Shown: one piece after another, positions 52,971 to 64,000 of the stretch
Position numbering within the stretch: position 1 is the first letter of the stretch
How the letters are laid out: each line of letters starts with the position of its first letter
Origin: Rheinheimera sp. 4Y26
GTDB taxonomy: Bacteria; Pseudomonadota; Gammaproteobacteria; Enterobacterales; Alteromonadaceae
DNA length: 64,000 bases
Assembly: GCF_025245835.1 (NCBI RefSeq)
Contig: NZ_JAOBWS010000004.1
Coordinates: 1 to 64,000 of the forward strand
Direction: 5' to 3'
The notes under the pieces: generated by a model
What the model saw: the letters and a program-made list of their open reading frames with translations, nothing else
Told to the model about the DNA's origin: nothing
Databases searched by the model: none
Program-made: the position numbers and the translations under genes

Positions 52971-54539
52971 TCAGAGCGCTGTCAGCACCTTAGCAAGCAA
53001 GGCTTGGGTGGACCAATCCAGCTGGTGATAAGCAAGATCCGGGCGGTAATAAACGCCTTTCTCCCTTGGCCTGTTCACATACATTTTGTTGGGGATCACC
53101 ACCTTGGCAAGACCAGAAGGCAGTGGCTCAAATCGAACATCCATATAAGTCGAATCAGAACTGCTTTCGGTACCAAGCAGTCGGGTGTTGTTAAAGAGTT
53201 TAAAGATATCAATGGCATCCAGACAGGCGCTGGCACATTGGCCTGGTACTATCACATAAACCGGGGTTTTAATCTGCTGTGGCAGCTCTGTTGCTGCTGC
53301 GGTCGCTGCAGCAAGGTCCGTTTCATCTGCTTCCACAAAAAATGGCCGCTGCGCTTTTAGCGCTTGTGCCATGCCCTGACCAACCTGGCTGATCCAGGGT
53401 AACAATGACTCCTGTCCTTGTGATTGCATCACGCCATACAGCGATTTGACATAAGCGGTATTGCCGGCTGAGGCAAACCACCAGACTTCAGTGTTGGCAA
53501 ACAAAGCTGTGGCTTTTTGCTGAACCAGGTCTTTCCCCCATAACAAACCGGCAACCTGAAAACTCCAGTATGAGGAACCGCCCTCATTACGGCGCAAGTC
53601 CAGCACTATGGCTTTGGCCTGTTGCAGCCTGGCTTTTTGTTGGTTAAGGCTGCTGAATAACGATTCGTATTGACTGATTTCAGCTTTGGACGGGTTAAAA
53701 GTCGGCATGGCAATCCAGGCCACTTCCGCTGTGTTGTTTTGCTGTTCAGCATCTGCGACGGCGGTATTTTTGCCGGCGGTTCCTGCCTGATGCCAGTACA
53801 GACCAACATCCAGTGGGTCACCATCATAAGCCGCCTGGGCATAAGGCTGCACTGCGTCTGGCCGCTCAGTCCAGCTCAGTGGTAGTTTCTGTATACTTCC
53901 GTCCGCGCTTTTAAAATCACAGTGCGCAAGTGGCGGGGTAAAAGGGTTGCCATCGTCGGTAAAGAGACTACCGCCAGAAGCCCACCAATGGCCGGGTTGG
54001 TCGACCTGACCTGAATATTGAAACACACGCTGCCGGATAAGAGTTTCAACCGTCACGCCATCACAGGCCACAATTTGCATGCCTTTGTTAAGCGCAGGTA
54101 TCGCGCTGTGATACACCCATAAAGCATCACCGCGCCACACCGCAATAAAACCTGGCCAACGCCTTTTGGGGCGAACTTCATCGGGTAAGCTGGCAAAAGC
54201 ACCGGCATGTCCGTCCTGTAGTGTGGTACTAAATCGTGCTATTGCAGCTTCATAGGCCATAGCACTGTCGACAAAAGGCAGCAGCGCCATGGCATTTTTT
54301 TGCGCTTGTTGCAGCAAAGCCGGAAAACCCGGATCCATAGGGTTGGCCATGCCGGGGTGATTGTCTGCCGTAAGCTGATAAGCGGCGGCAATATCTTGTT
54401 TTGCTGCCAGCGCCCAGTCTTTGGCGGTGGCAGGCAATGCTGGTGCAGCTGCGTTCGCAAGCAGCGGCGATGCTGCCATAAGCATCAGACCGCAGCCAAG
54501 GGTGGCAACGGCTTTTGGCAAAAACATCGTGAAGTTCAT
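52971..54539 (-). CDS. Secreted S41-family peptidase-like protein
   Basis: The 522-residue protein has a signal peptide (hydrophobic segment about 8-27, cleavage after ANA near 30) and an S41 protease domain. IVLDLRRNEGGSS (about 320) and the nucleophile region PGQCASACLDAI (about 435) are visible, with Ser in CASAC as likely nucleophile. A PDZ-like stretch (GMQIVACDGVTVETLI) lies near 155-170. It would act in the periplasm or outside. Single gene; substrates unknown. Confidence 0.82.
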   Translation of the reverse strand: MNFTMFLPKAVATLGCGLMLMAASPLLANAAAPALPATAKDWALAAKQDIAAAYQLTADNHPGMANPMDPGFPALLQQAQKNAMALLPFVDSAMAYEAAIARFSTTLQDGHAGAFASLPDEVRPKRRWPGFIAVWRGDALWVYHSAIPALNKGMQIVACDGVTVETLIRQRVFQYSGQVDQPGHWWASGGSLFTDDGNPFTPPLAHCDFKSADGSIQKLPLSWTERPDAVQPYAQAAYDGDPLDVGLYWHQAGTAGKNTAVADAEQQNNTAEVAWIAMPTFNPSKAEISQYESLFSSLNQQKARLQQAKAIVLDLRRNEGGSSYWSFQVAGLLWGKDLVQQKATALFANTEVWWFASAGNTAYVKSLYGVMQSQGQESLLPWISQVGQGMAQALKAQRPFFVEADETDLAAATAAATELPQQIKTPVYVIVPGQCASACLDAIDIFKLFNNTRLLGTESSSDSTYMDVRFEPLPSGLAKVVIPNKMYVNRPREKGVYYRPDLAYHQLDWSTQALLAKVLTAL

Positions 54540-54677
54540 CTTAAGTGCTCGTTATTTTATTGTTAACTTTTTAAAATACTAACTGAAACAATAAGATGTG
54601 AGCAATCAACACTTGAGTTTTCTCTGACAGCAGTTTTATCCGGCAGCAGAGGGTGTGATGCTACTGCAGCCGCAGGG

Positions 54678-55319
54678 TTAAGGCTGTTTTACCCTGATGC
54701 TGTGGATCAGCACCGGCGTTTGGGGTCTGTGAAAGGCAACAGCTTTGCCCCCGGGATTATCCAGCCATTTTTCCGTTACTTTCACTGCGGCTATTTTATC
54801 CAGCACGGCTTCGCCTTCGATGAGCTGGCCAAAATGGCTGTATTTGCCGTCTAAATGGGCACGCCGTGTCAAACAAATATAAAACTCTGTGCTGCCACTA
54901 TTGGGATCTTCATCCCTTGCCATGCCCAGGCTGCCTTTGATTTGTGGTTTATCGGGCGAGAATTCAGCGTCCAGCTGATATTTTTTATGGTCAGGGTGCA
55001 AATCGTCATTGATACCGGCCTGAATGACATGGCCTTTCACCACACGGTAAAATTCTTTGCCGTTATACCAGCCGCTTTTGGCCAGCTTGATAAATTGCGC
55101 CGTAGTTTTAGGGGTTATTTTGTCATCCAGTGCAAAAGTCATATCACCGAGATTAGTGCTGATCACCACTTGTGGTGACGACAGATGCACCTGTGGTGAC
55201 TGCACTTGGGGCGACGACAGAGCTTCCTGGGAAGACGACGCGGCCAGCTGGGGTGATGCTGCAAACAGCAGGGGGCTTATCAACAGTAATGGAAAAAAAC
55301 AAAGAAATTTTGGCAACAT
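54678..55319 (-). CDS. ppiA: Periplasmic cyclophilin-type peptidyl-prolyl isomerase
   Basis: The 213-residue protein has a signal peptide (FLCFFPLLLISPLLFAAS) followed by a short repeat-like linker (SSPQVQSPQVHLSSPQV, about 35-51) and a compact cyclophilin domain (about 50-210) with EFYRVVKGHVIQAG, GSLGMARDEDPNSGSTEFYI and FGQLIEGEAVLDKI. The usual Arg, Gln and Phe of the active site are visible. The linker is unusual for PpiA-type proteins. Gene symbol by similarity to the E. coli periplasmic enzyme. Confidence 0.88.
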   Translation of the reverse strand: MLPKFLCFFPLLLISPLLFAASPQLAASSSQEALSSPQVQSPQVHLSSPQVVISTNLGDMTFALDDKITPKTTAQFIKLAKSGWYNGKEFYRVVKGHVIQAGINDDLHPDHKKYQLDAEFSPDKPQIKGSLGMARDEDPNSGSTEFYICLTRRAHLDGKYSHFGQLIEGEAVLDKIAAVKVTEKWLDNPGGKAVAFHRPQTPVLIHSIRVKQP

Positions 55320-55409
55320 CTGATGGTCCTTGTTGCTGATTTTGCGTTGATTGTCTAAAAATCAGCCTAACAGGACAGAGCGCAGAATAACACCGGCAAG
55401 GAGATTTTT

Positions 55410-55466
55410 ATGCTGTCAGCGTTAAAGCAGCCCGCTAAGGCCGCTTTAACCTCACTTTGCTGTTAA
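55410..55466 (+). CDS. Possible 18-residue peptide with strong ribosome site
   Basis: AAGGAG (about 55399-55404) precedes an ATG that opens MLSALKQPAKAALTSLCC and a stop. The coding bases contain an inverted repeat, GTTAAAGC and GCTTTAAC, that could fold as a hairpin. It may be a leader peptide or chance; no downstream plus-strand gene exists to be controlled. Confidence 0.2.
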   Translation: MLSALKQPAKAALTSLCC

Positions 55467-55497
55467 TTTAACGGCAGAAGCATTGTCAGTTGCCGCA

Positions 55498-57828
55498 TTA
55501 AAGTTTTAATACCGAAGCCTGTTGCGCCACTTCCTCTGTCAGTTGCTGCTGTCTTTTCGCCTGCACACTTAAGCTGAACATGGCTTCGTCTGTGCTGCTT
55601 GCGCTGCTGCTGATATGGTCAAGCGCACTGCCAATGCCCTGACTGCGCGTGGTTTCGGCGACACTGAGCTGATAAACGGCAGCTGTGGCTTGGGCAATGC
55701 GGCTGACTGCATCAAGGCTGATGGCCAGGGCCTGATCGGCCGCTTCTGCACTTTTTAAACATAATGCAGTGCTTTGTTGTTCGTGCTGCAGGCCAGTATT
55801 GGTTTGTTGCACCGACAAACTGAGCTGGTTCAGCATCTGCTGAATTTCCAGTGTGGCCTGTTGCGTGCTGCCTGATAAGCGCCGAACTTCATCGGCCACC
55901 ACGGCAAACCCCCGGCCATGCTCACCGGCTCTGGCCGCTTCAATGGCGGCATTAAGCGCCAGCAAATTGGTTTGTTCAGCCACGCCTTTGATGGTATCGA
56001 GCACCTGCACTATGTTGGCGGCCGCTTGTTCCAGTGCCAGCATGCTGTCGCTGGAATTGCTGACCTGTGCTGATAACTGGCCGAGGCGTTGTTGCATTTC
56101 TTTGAGCTGCGCCATGCCGGCTGAAGACTGGCTTTCCGCTTCTGTTGCAGCCGAGCTGGCTTGTTGTAACTGTAGCTGCATACCCAAAAGTGCCTGCTGG
56201 CTTTGTCTGGCGTCCTGATGTAACTGTAATAACGCACTTTTTTGCGCAAAAACGGCCTGCTGACATTGGCCGCTGATTTCAAGCTGCGTTTTGGCCTGTT
56301 GCTGACTTTCTGCACCTGCACTCAGTAACTTCATCAGCACTTGCGACAAGTTGCTAAAAAGCTGATTCAGCGCATCGGCCATCGCCTGCAGTTCAGCGTC
56401 ACCGCGCCGTTCAAAATGGGTTTGCAGGTTATGTTCAGCTGCGGCCTGACTGATAGCACCGGCAAAATACTCCAGTGGCGCTGCCATACTGCGACCGATA
56501 CGCCAGGCCACAAATAACGACAACAGCGTTAACACAAATACGATAAGCACACTAAAAGCCAGGGTTTGCGATCTGAGATCATAAAGGAGGGCAAAAGCTT
56601 CGCTGCTGTCTTGCTGGGTTAATAACGCATAGGTGCTGTTGCCAATTTGCACTGGTTGATAATTAAGCAGCACCTCAACACCGCGGTAGTCCGTGGTTTC
56701 AGCCATGCCGGTTTTGCCGGCCAGCGCTGCCTGCACCTCTTTTGATGCCAGGGTGAGACGTCCGCTCAGGCCAAAGGCGCCTTGCTGCGCTGCAAGTTCA
56801 GGGTAGCGCTGTTTAAACTCTGTCGCTGAAGCCAGTTCAGGCCGAAGTGCCGTCACCAGCTTGCCATCAGGTGCTACCAGATAACTGTCTCCGCTTTGGC
56901 CTAAGCCAATTTGTTGCCAGTTTTGCTGTTGTGTCATTAAGGCGGTCAGTGCGCTGACCGGCAATTGCAGCACCAGCACCCCCTGAGTTTCCGGGTTAGC
57001 GCTCATCGGGCTTTGCACTTTGGCCAGTAAAAAAAGCACCGGCATCTGATAATAACCATCAAAAGCAGTGGGTTCGCTAATCAACCATTGTGGTTCTGTT
57101 GTGCTGGCGGCAGGCGTTTTCAGCAGGTTTTTTACTGCATCCGCCAGCGGGCTGGTGGCAAAAGCCCCGTCTTTGAGTGAACTGGCAAAAACCGGAGTTT
57201 TGTGTACTGAATACACCACATTCAGCTGTTTTGCGTCCACCAGATACAGCTCCTGTAAGCCATAACGGCGACTGACTTCGACAAAACTCTGATGAAATCT
57301 TTTGTGTTGCTGTGCATACACTGAGCCATCGGCGGCATCAATTAAACTGGAAAGATTGTCGGCCTCTGCCGGGTTCTGGCTGAAGTACCTGTGTTGTAAC
57401 AACAAAGTTTCAGTGCGGCTTTGGTTCAGCCATTTCGCAAAATCCGGAACAAAAGCCTGATTTTGCGCTGTGGCAAATGGCAGGTATTTTTGTTGATACC
57501 AGGCCGTTAATCCGGCTTTTAACGTGTCATCACCCGGATTACTGACTTCATAACGGTAAGAAGAAAAAGGCCGTTCCAGTGCATATAAAGCTTCCTGTGT
57601 CAGCCGGTTGGCGGCCAGGCTTAATAACAAATCACGCTGTGCATTCAGATACAAACCCAGTGCCTGCTCGCGGCCTCGTGCCACAGCGGTAAACTGTTCG
57701 CTGACACTGCCGGTCAGCGCCTGCTGCGCTTTATGCTGCGACAATGCCGTGGTGGCCAACACCGCCAGTACCACCGCTGACACTGTGGCCGCAGCCATCA
57801 CTGACATAAACTTTATTGCAATCTTCAT
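55498..57828 (-). CDS. Membrane methyl-accepting chemotaxis protein with large periplasmic sensor
   Basis: The 776-residue receptor has TM1 near 8-30, a periplasmic region of about 390 residues with dCache-like features ([18 protein letters not shown] near 312-329, and [20 protein letters not shown]), TM2 near 425-445 ([20 protein letters not shown]), a HAMP domain, and a signalling domain with [20 protein letters not shown] and [16 protein letters not shown]. The ligand is not predictable here. The gene stands alone and is divergent from the persulfide-dioxygenase-like gene. Confidence 0.93.
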   Translation of the reverse strand: MKIAIKFMSVMAAATVSAVVLAVLATTALSQHKAQQALTGSVSEQFTAVARGREQALGLYLNAQRDLLLSLAANRLTQEALYALERPFSSYRYEVSNPGDDTLKAGLTAWYQQKYLPFATAQNQAFVPDFAKWLNQSRTETLLLQHRYFSQNPAEADNLSSLIDAADGSVYAQQHKRFHQSFVEVSRRYGLQELYLVDAKQLNVVYSVHKTPVFASSLKDGAFATSPLADAVKNLLKTPAASTTEPQWLISEPTAFDGYYQMPVLFLLAKVQSPMSANPETQGVLVLQLPVSALTALMTQQQNWQQIGLGQSGDSYLVAPDGKLVTALRPELASATEFKQRYPELAAQQGAFGLSGRLTLASKEVQAALAGKTGMAETTDYRGVEVLLNYQPVQIGNSTYALLTQQDSSEAFALLYDLRSQTLAFSVLIVFVLTLLSLFVAWRIGRSMAAPLEYFAGAISQAAAEHNLQTHFERRGDAELQAMADALNQLFSNLSQVLMKLLSAGAESQQQAKTQLEISGQCQQAVFAQKSALLQLHQDARQSQQALLGMQLQLQQASSAATEAESQSSAGMAQLKEMQQRLGQLSAQVSNSSDSMLALEQAAANIVQVLDTIKGVAEQTNLLALNAAIEAARAGEHGRGFAVVADEVRRLSGSTQQATLEIQQMLNQLSLSVQQTNTGLQHEQQSTALCLKSAEAADQALAISLDAVSRIAQATAAVYQLSVAETTRSQGIGSALDHISSSASSTDEAMFSLSVQAKRQQQLTEEVAQQASVLKL

Positions 57829-58237
57829 ACAACCCCGGATTAACTATCGCAACAGATGCGGGGCAGCTTAAGAGCTTGGTATGACAACTTTATGACAAAA
57901 GCCATTTGGATGGCTGTGAGTTTTAAAGATTGGCGTGCTAAAGCGCGGTCAGGGAAGGTTTGCCGCGAGCGGCAGCCTTGGGACTTTATCTTGAGGCGTA
58001 GGGATAGTTTTATATTGGGGCTGTGCTGTACAACCTGGCTGTTGTCAGACAGGGGGCTCAGCAATAGCGATTGTTATGCAATATGGGTATATCCTTAGCT
58101 CTTTTTGTTATAAATTAACTTTGTTATAGTTGCGCCAGCATCAGCACAGCCGCAGGCGCGGCAAACAACATCTGGCTGCAGACATTATCAAAACGCCGCG
58201 CTATCAAATCAGACAGCGCCGGCACAGGAGAGCGACA
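57829..58237. other. Divergent promoter region with direct repeats
   Basis: No gene is seen in these 409 bp. Two direct copies of TTTGTTATA (58104-58112 and 58120-58128), 16 bp apart in register, lie 110 bp before the MBL-fold gene and could be a regulator site or overlap its promoter. Confidence 0.45.
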
Positions 58238-59101
58238 ATGGCGTTGAGCGTAAAAGAGTTTTTTGACAATGATTCAAACACTTATAGTTATGTTGTTTGG
58301 TGTGATCAGCGTCTGCAAGCCGCTATTATCGACCCTGTGCTGAATTTTGATGCTGCTTCCGGCCGCACCAGTGTTCAGGCGGCCGATGCGCTCATCGCAT
58401 TGGTGAAGGAGCTGGGACTGACGCTTTGTTATGTGCTGGAAACCCATGTGCATGCCGACCATTTATCGGCAGCACCTTATATCCGTCAGCAACTCGGCGG
58501 ACAAACCGGCATTGGCAGCCGCATTGATAAAGTGCAGCAGGTATTTGCCGGTATTTTTCATACTGAAGAAGGCTTTAAAACTGACGGCAGTCAGTTTGAT
58601 TTATTACTGGACGACGGTGCTGTATTGCCGCTTGGCGAGTTGCAGATCCGGGTGATCCATACCCCCGGCCATACACCAGCCTGCGTTTGTTATCAGATAG
58701 CGGATGCGGTTTTTGTTGGTGATACCTTATTTATGCCGGATTATGGCAGTGCCCGTTGTGATTTCCCGGGCGGCGACGCTGCGACTTTGTTCCGGTCAGT
58801 ACAAAAATTATTTGCTTTACCGGATGATACCCGGATGTTTTTATGTCACGACTATAAAGCCACCGGGCGCAATGAATTTAGTTTTCAAACCACAGTAGGC
58901 GCGCAAAAACAGCAGAATATTCATTTGCGCCAGGGTGTCAGTCAGCAGGAATTTGTGGCACTTCGCACAGCGCGCGATGCCACCCTCAGCATGCCAAAAC
59001 TGTTGTTGCCCTCGGTGCAGGTGAATATGAGAGCAGGGCAGTTACCTCCTGCTGAAGACAATGGTGTGGTGTATTTAAAACTGCCGCTGAATTTATTCTG
59101 A
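58238..59101 (+). CDS. MBL-fold persulfide dioxygenase-like protein
   Basis: The 287-residue protein has the metallo-beta-lactamase metal motif THVHADHLSAA, then HTPGHTPACVCY, FVGDTLFMPDYGSARCDFPGG and FLCHDYKATGR, as in ETHE1/Blh persulfide dioxygenases, with one iron site made by HxHxDH-type residues. These enzymes oxidise glutathione persulfide to sulfite. Start ATG 58238 has AGGAG eight bases upstream; an upstream frame from 58130 is rejected. No rhodanese domain is fused. It stands alone with an alpha/beta hydrolase 135 bp downstream. Confidence 0.86.
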   Translation: MALSVKEFFDNDSNTYSYVVWCDQRLQAAIIDPVLNFDAASGRTSVQAADALIALVKELGLTLCYVLETHVHADHLSAAPYIRQQLGGQTGIGSRIDKVQQVFAGIFHTEEGFKTDGSQFDLLLDDGAVLPLGELQIRVIHTPGHTPACVCYQIADAVFVGDTLFMPDYGSARCDFPGGDAATLFRSVQKLFALPDDTRMFLCHDYKATGRNEFSFQTTVGAQKQQNIHLRQGVSQQEFVALRTARDATLSMPKLLLPSVQVNMRAGQLPPAEDNGVVYLKLPLNLF

Positions 59102-59236
59102 GTACAAAAGCGAAGTAAATCAACACGACAGTCGGATACCGAACTCAAGACAGTCATATCAAGACGGTATTCGCAAAACAGTATTAGTAGGGCAAAATCA
59201 GCAAGACAAAATCACAGCAGTAAAGAAGGTGTAAGG

Positions 59237-59833
59237 ATGCGCAACAATCATCGTCAGCAGCTGCCACTGCTGGTGTGCAGTGATATTTTTGGCCTCACGC
59301 CGGCGTTACAGGCAATGTTTCGCCTCTGGCGCGGGCCTTTGTTGTGGTTATCGCCTTACCAGCAAAGCCATCAGTTTCAACATGACGAGCAGGCTTACCG
59401 CTATTTTCTGCAGCAAGGCGGGCTGGACAGCTACCGACAGAAGTTACAACAACTATTACAGAGCCATGCACAAAGCTCCTCAGCGCCCTTGCTGGCGGTT
59501 GGTTTTAGTGCAGGTGCTGCCGCGCTCTGGTGTGAGGCCGCTGATATTGAGCCAGGCCTGATTAAGCAGGCGTTTTGTTTTTATGGTGGGCAAATCCGTT
59601 TTTACCCAGAGCTGCAACCCAAGTGCCCAACGTCGATGATGTGGGCTAAAGAAAGCCATTTTGATGTGAAGGCGCTGGCACAAACTGTCGCCGCTACTGC
59701 CAATGTCAGCAGCAGCTTTTGCCAATATGGTCATGGTTTTATTAATCCAGCTTCAGCGCAGTATCACAAACAAGGCGCGGCTTTTTATCAGCGCTGGTTG
59801 CTGCAGCAGTTAACTTTGGCCTGCAATAGCTAA
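59237..59833 (+). CDS. Small alpha/beta hydrolase, dienelactone-hydrolase-like
   Basis: The 198-residue protein has the nucleophile elbow GFSAGAAALW (Ser near residue 90) and a C-terminal catalytic His in QYGHGFINP. An Asp/Glu acid in the expected place is not certain. It has no signal peptide. It resembles shortened dienelactone hydrolase-like proteins. AAGGTG precedes the ATG. Substrate is unknown. Confidence 0.7.
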   Translation: MRNNHRQQLPLLVCSDIFGLTPALQAMFRLWRGPLLWLSPYQQSHQFQHDEQAYRYFLQQGGLDSYRQKLQQLLQSHAQSSSAPLLAVGFSAGAAALWCEAADIEPGLIKQAFCFYGGQIRFYPELQPKCPTSMMWAKESHFDVKALAQTVAATANVSSSFCQYGHGFINPASAQYHKQGAAFYQRWLLQQLTLACNS

Positions 59834-60019
59834 AGCTGCGCATTAAAGGCAGGCCTTTGTTGTTATCTTTCAAATGTCGCTTTTGTCGGAGCGGGCATTT
59901 TTTCGGCAAATAGCCACAAAGCAAAGCCGTGGGACTTGTCGGCGTTAAAATTACAGGTAACACTGGTTATCAGATTGTTTTCACTTAGTATTCAGGCTGC
60001 TTTGAAAGGTGTTGTGTTG

Positions 60020-60709
60020 ATGCAGACAGAGTTACAGTTCCCGCAGCGTGGCGTTTTTGTAAGGCATTTTGCCCGCTATAAAAAGTCTAAAAACAACATC
60101 TGTACTGGCAGATGGTCCGGATGGCCCGCATGGCTAAGAGGGGCAAGAGGGCCAAGAGCGTCAAGTTGGCCTGGATGGATGAGCGCAGCAATGCTCGTGC
60201 TGCTCAGCGCCTGTAGTAGTGCACCAGCGCCGGTAGCCAAAGCGTCGCTGCCAGCAGAACCCTCTTTTCGAACTGCACCGGGGCCGGCGCCTTTTGTACA
60301 CCCGGTGCCGGGCGCCCGTATCAGCTCTGCTTTTGCCAAATATATCGTCAAAAGTCGCAACAGACGCCATCACGGTGTTGATTTTGCCGCACCTAAAGGT
60401 ACGCCTGTATATGCGGCAAGCTCAGGTGTGGTGCTCAACGCCGATATGGGCAGTATGAGTGATGCTTTTGGTATGGCGGTGCTGATTGAGCATGGTGATA
60501 AATTACAAAGCTTGTCGGCGCATTTATCCAGAATTGATGTTGAAATTGGCGACTTTGTGATGGCCGGTCAGCAAATTGGGCTGGTGGGCGCAACAGGCCG
60601 AGCCACAGGGCCACATTTACATTTTGAACTCTGGCGCAACGGCCATCCGCAGGACCCACTGCAGTATTTGCCGGCGGAGGCGCAGCGCCAGCGAATTAGT
60701 GCACCCTAA
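60020..60709 (+). CDS. M23 (LytM-type) peptidase, lipoprotein
   Basis: The C-terminal 140 residues form an M23 domain with zinc ligands in RHHGVDFAAPKGTPVYA and the HLHFELW motif, so it is probably an active peptidoglycan endopeptidase or, if dimer-regulating, an activator. A lipobox LSAC lies at about residue 62-65 counted from ATG 60020. The 60 residues before it are basic, Trp/Arg-rich and repetitive (WPAWLRGARGPRASSWPGW), much longer than a normal lipoprotein signal. The start is therefore uncertain: ATG 60179 would leave too short a signal. A terminator follows at 60731. Confidence 0.78.
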   Translation: MQTELQFPQRGVFVRHFARYKKSKNNICTGRWSGWPAWLRGARGPRASSWPGWMSAAMLVLLSACSSAPAPVAKASLPAEPSFRTAPGPAPFVHPVPGARISSAFAKYIVKSRNRRHHGVDFAAPKGTPVYAASSGVVLNADMGSMSDAFGMAVLIEHGDKLQSLSAHLSRIDVEIGDFVMAGQQIGLVGATGRATGPHLHFELWRNGHPQDPLQYLPAEAQRQRISAP

Positions 60710-60730
60710 TGTCGCTATTCAAATACAACA

Positions 60731-60756
60731 AAAAAAGCGCCCAAAGGCGCTTTTTT
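60731..60756. terminator. Bidirectional terminator between M23 and DUF1338 genes
   Basis: AAAAAAGCGCC-CAAA-GGCGCTTTTTT, usable on both strands, lies between two convergent genes. Confidence 0.9.
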
Positions 60757-60776
60757 ACTTTTAATCTAAAACACTG

Positions 60777-61580
60777 TTAACGGGCGTTAGTGCTTTCAAA
60801 AATCTTGTCGGCAGAAGCTGCCACAAAACCTGAGTATAAGCTACCGTCTGAAGTCGGGAAACGACGGGCAAATTCATAAAAACAGCTTGGGATCATGGCG
60901 TTGCCGTCAGTAAATTCCACCAGCGCTTCATCGGCCAGCGTTGATGATTGTTTTAACAATACATCTTTGCTGCCTTTAATTTCGCCACCTGAGGTATTCA
61001 GCGCAAAACCGGCGTTCTTCAGCGCCTGATTCACAGAATCCAAAGTTTCAAAGTTTTGTAACGCGTTCACCGACACTGTGAAGTGGTTGGCACGGAAGCC
61101 CCACACACTCATCCAGGCAGCGTATTCGCTTTCGGCCAGCAGAGTTTTGTAAGTGGTCTGATCAATAGCCCAGTGGCGGCCTGAATACAGGAAGTTATCT
61201 GCGGTTACAGCGGCCGGATCCATTTGAGCGACCAAGTCTTTGACGATTTTCTGTAACTGTTCCGAGCATTTTTCCAATAACAACTCAGAGATAAACACTT
61301 TCGGCTGGTTAGCGTCCGGGTGTTCATAGTGTTTGGCGTACAGTTTCTTCGACTCGAAGTGGTATTCACCTTTTTCAACATAACCCAGCGCCAGAAAGTG
61401 CGCTGCCAGTTTGTCCAGACCAATTTGTGGCAGGTTAAAGGTGCGCAGCGCGATATGATCGTTAATCACGTCGTTTTGCTGTGAAGAGCCGAGCAGAGCA
61501 TGAATTTTCTGCGCTGAAGGCGTGACCGTCAGATAGTTTTCCCACAGTTTGGCAAATAATTCATTCACATTGGTATGCAT
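60777..61580 (-). CDS. DUF1338 / HglS-like 2-oxo acid dioxygenase
   Basis: The 267-residue protein belongs to the DUF1338 family: NDHIALRTF, YAKHYEHPD, KVFISELL and GFRANHFTVSV supply His/Glu ligands for a non-haem iron. The related HglS converts 2-oxoadipate to 2-hydroxyglutarate. ATG 61580 has AGGAT upstream. It follows astD by 160 bp on the same strand, suggesting a link with arginine or lysine catabolism. The substrate is not proven. Confidence 0.8.
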   Translation of the reverse strand: MHTNVNELFAKLWENYLTVTPSAQKIHALLGSSQQNDVINDHIALRTFNLPQIGLDKLAAHFLALGYVEKGEYHFESKKLYAKHYEHPDANQPKVFISELLLEKCSEQLQKIVKDLVAQMDPAAVTADNFLYSGRHWAIDQTTYKTLLAESEYAAWMSVWGFRANHFTVSVNALQNFETLDSVNQALKNAGFALNTSGGEIKGSKDVLLKQSSTLADEALVEFTDGNAMIPSCFYEFARRFPTSDGSLYSGFVAASADKIFESTNAR

Positions 61581-61739
61581 GATAAATCCTATATTAAACA
61601 GCAATATGGCTACAATTTTTAAAAAGCGGGGCAGTGTAGCTGCCCCGCCTGGGTTTTGCTTTGATCCAGTTAAACTTTTGCGGTGGTTACTGGTTCAGTT
61701 GTTTGTTAAATCGCGTCGTTTACTCAATATAGTAATTTA

Positions 61740-64000
<2,261 letters not shown>

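Noticed and set aside
57856-58098. 80-codon plus-strand frame in the chemoreceptor/MBL gap
   Set aside because: No ribosome site and no recognisable protein pattern; it overlaps the probable promoter of the chemoreceptor.

Overview
The window reads as chromosomal DNA of an aquatic gammaproteobacterium of the Alteromonadales/Chromatiaceae kind, and Rheinheimera or a close relative is the best fit. This is an inference. It rests on the block rlmL - glutaredoxin - uup - DUF3466 - rmf - fabA, a HexR-controlled Entner-Doudoroff operon, TonB-dependent sugar uptake, the arginine succinyltransferase pathway and several chemoreceptors. No database search was possible. Most of the window is ordinary, densely packed core and catabolic DNA. 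The clearest accessory segment is about 14.3-18.7 kb.

Layout. 1-5.3 kb: a heptanucleotide tandem repeat, a perfect 16-bp palindrome, and a four-gene, translationally coupled operon. Its products are a trans-3-hydroxy-L-proline dehydratase, an M24 prolidase-like peptidase, a pyrroline-2-carboxylate reductase-like enzyme and a POT-like peptide transporter. Together they look like a route from hydroxyproline peptides to proline. 5.4-6.6 kb: a LysR regulator divergent from a 45-residue Cys-containing protein, with a long palindrome between them. 6.7-14.3 kb: a complete sucrose locus (fructokinase, LacI regulator, sucrose phosphorylase, MFS permease, TonB-dependent receptor). Three near-identical LacI-type operators sit in front of its transcription units.

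14.7-18.2 kb: an array of displaced toxin-tip/immunity modules. Each starts with the same short sequence encoding (D)AFGNA(L/I)GNSIVS, followed by a long AT-rich unrecognised reading frame, an overlapping small gene with one hydrophobic N-terminal segment, and a terminator. A third copy of the core has lost its module. 18.3-18.95 kb: three degenerate tandem copies of a tRNA-fMet 3' portion plus its terminator, then two intact initiator tRNA genes on the minus strand.

19.2-31.4 kb: rlmKL, uup, rmf, fabA, a tandem T-fold protein, an M61 peptidase, hinT, a thioesterase and a DUF962 protein. 31.5-33.4 kb: a LytS/LytTR two-component pair. 33.6-44.3 kb: ATP-type phosphofructokinase, an EamA transporter, pyruvate kinase, HexR, and zwf-pgl-edd-glk-eda. 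HexR-type palindromes precede pyk and zwf, and a weaker one precedes hexR.

44.4-50.2 kb: a MocR-type regulator, an EamA transporter whose leader carries two tandem repeats, YbiT, a LURP-one-like protein and a Dps-like ferritin. 50.5-57.8 kb: two tandem soluble chemoreceptors with CZB domains (one lacking two zinc ligands), an S41 peptidase, a periplasmic cyclophilin and a membrane chemoreceptor. 58.2-64 kb: a persulfide-dioxygenase-like MBL protein, an alpha/beta hydrolase, an M23 lipoprotein, a DUF1338 protein, astD and the 3' part of astA, which runs off the right edge.
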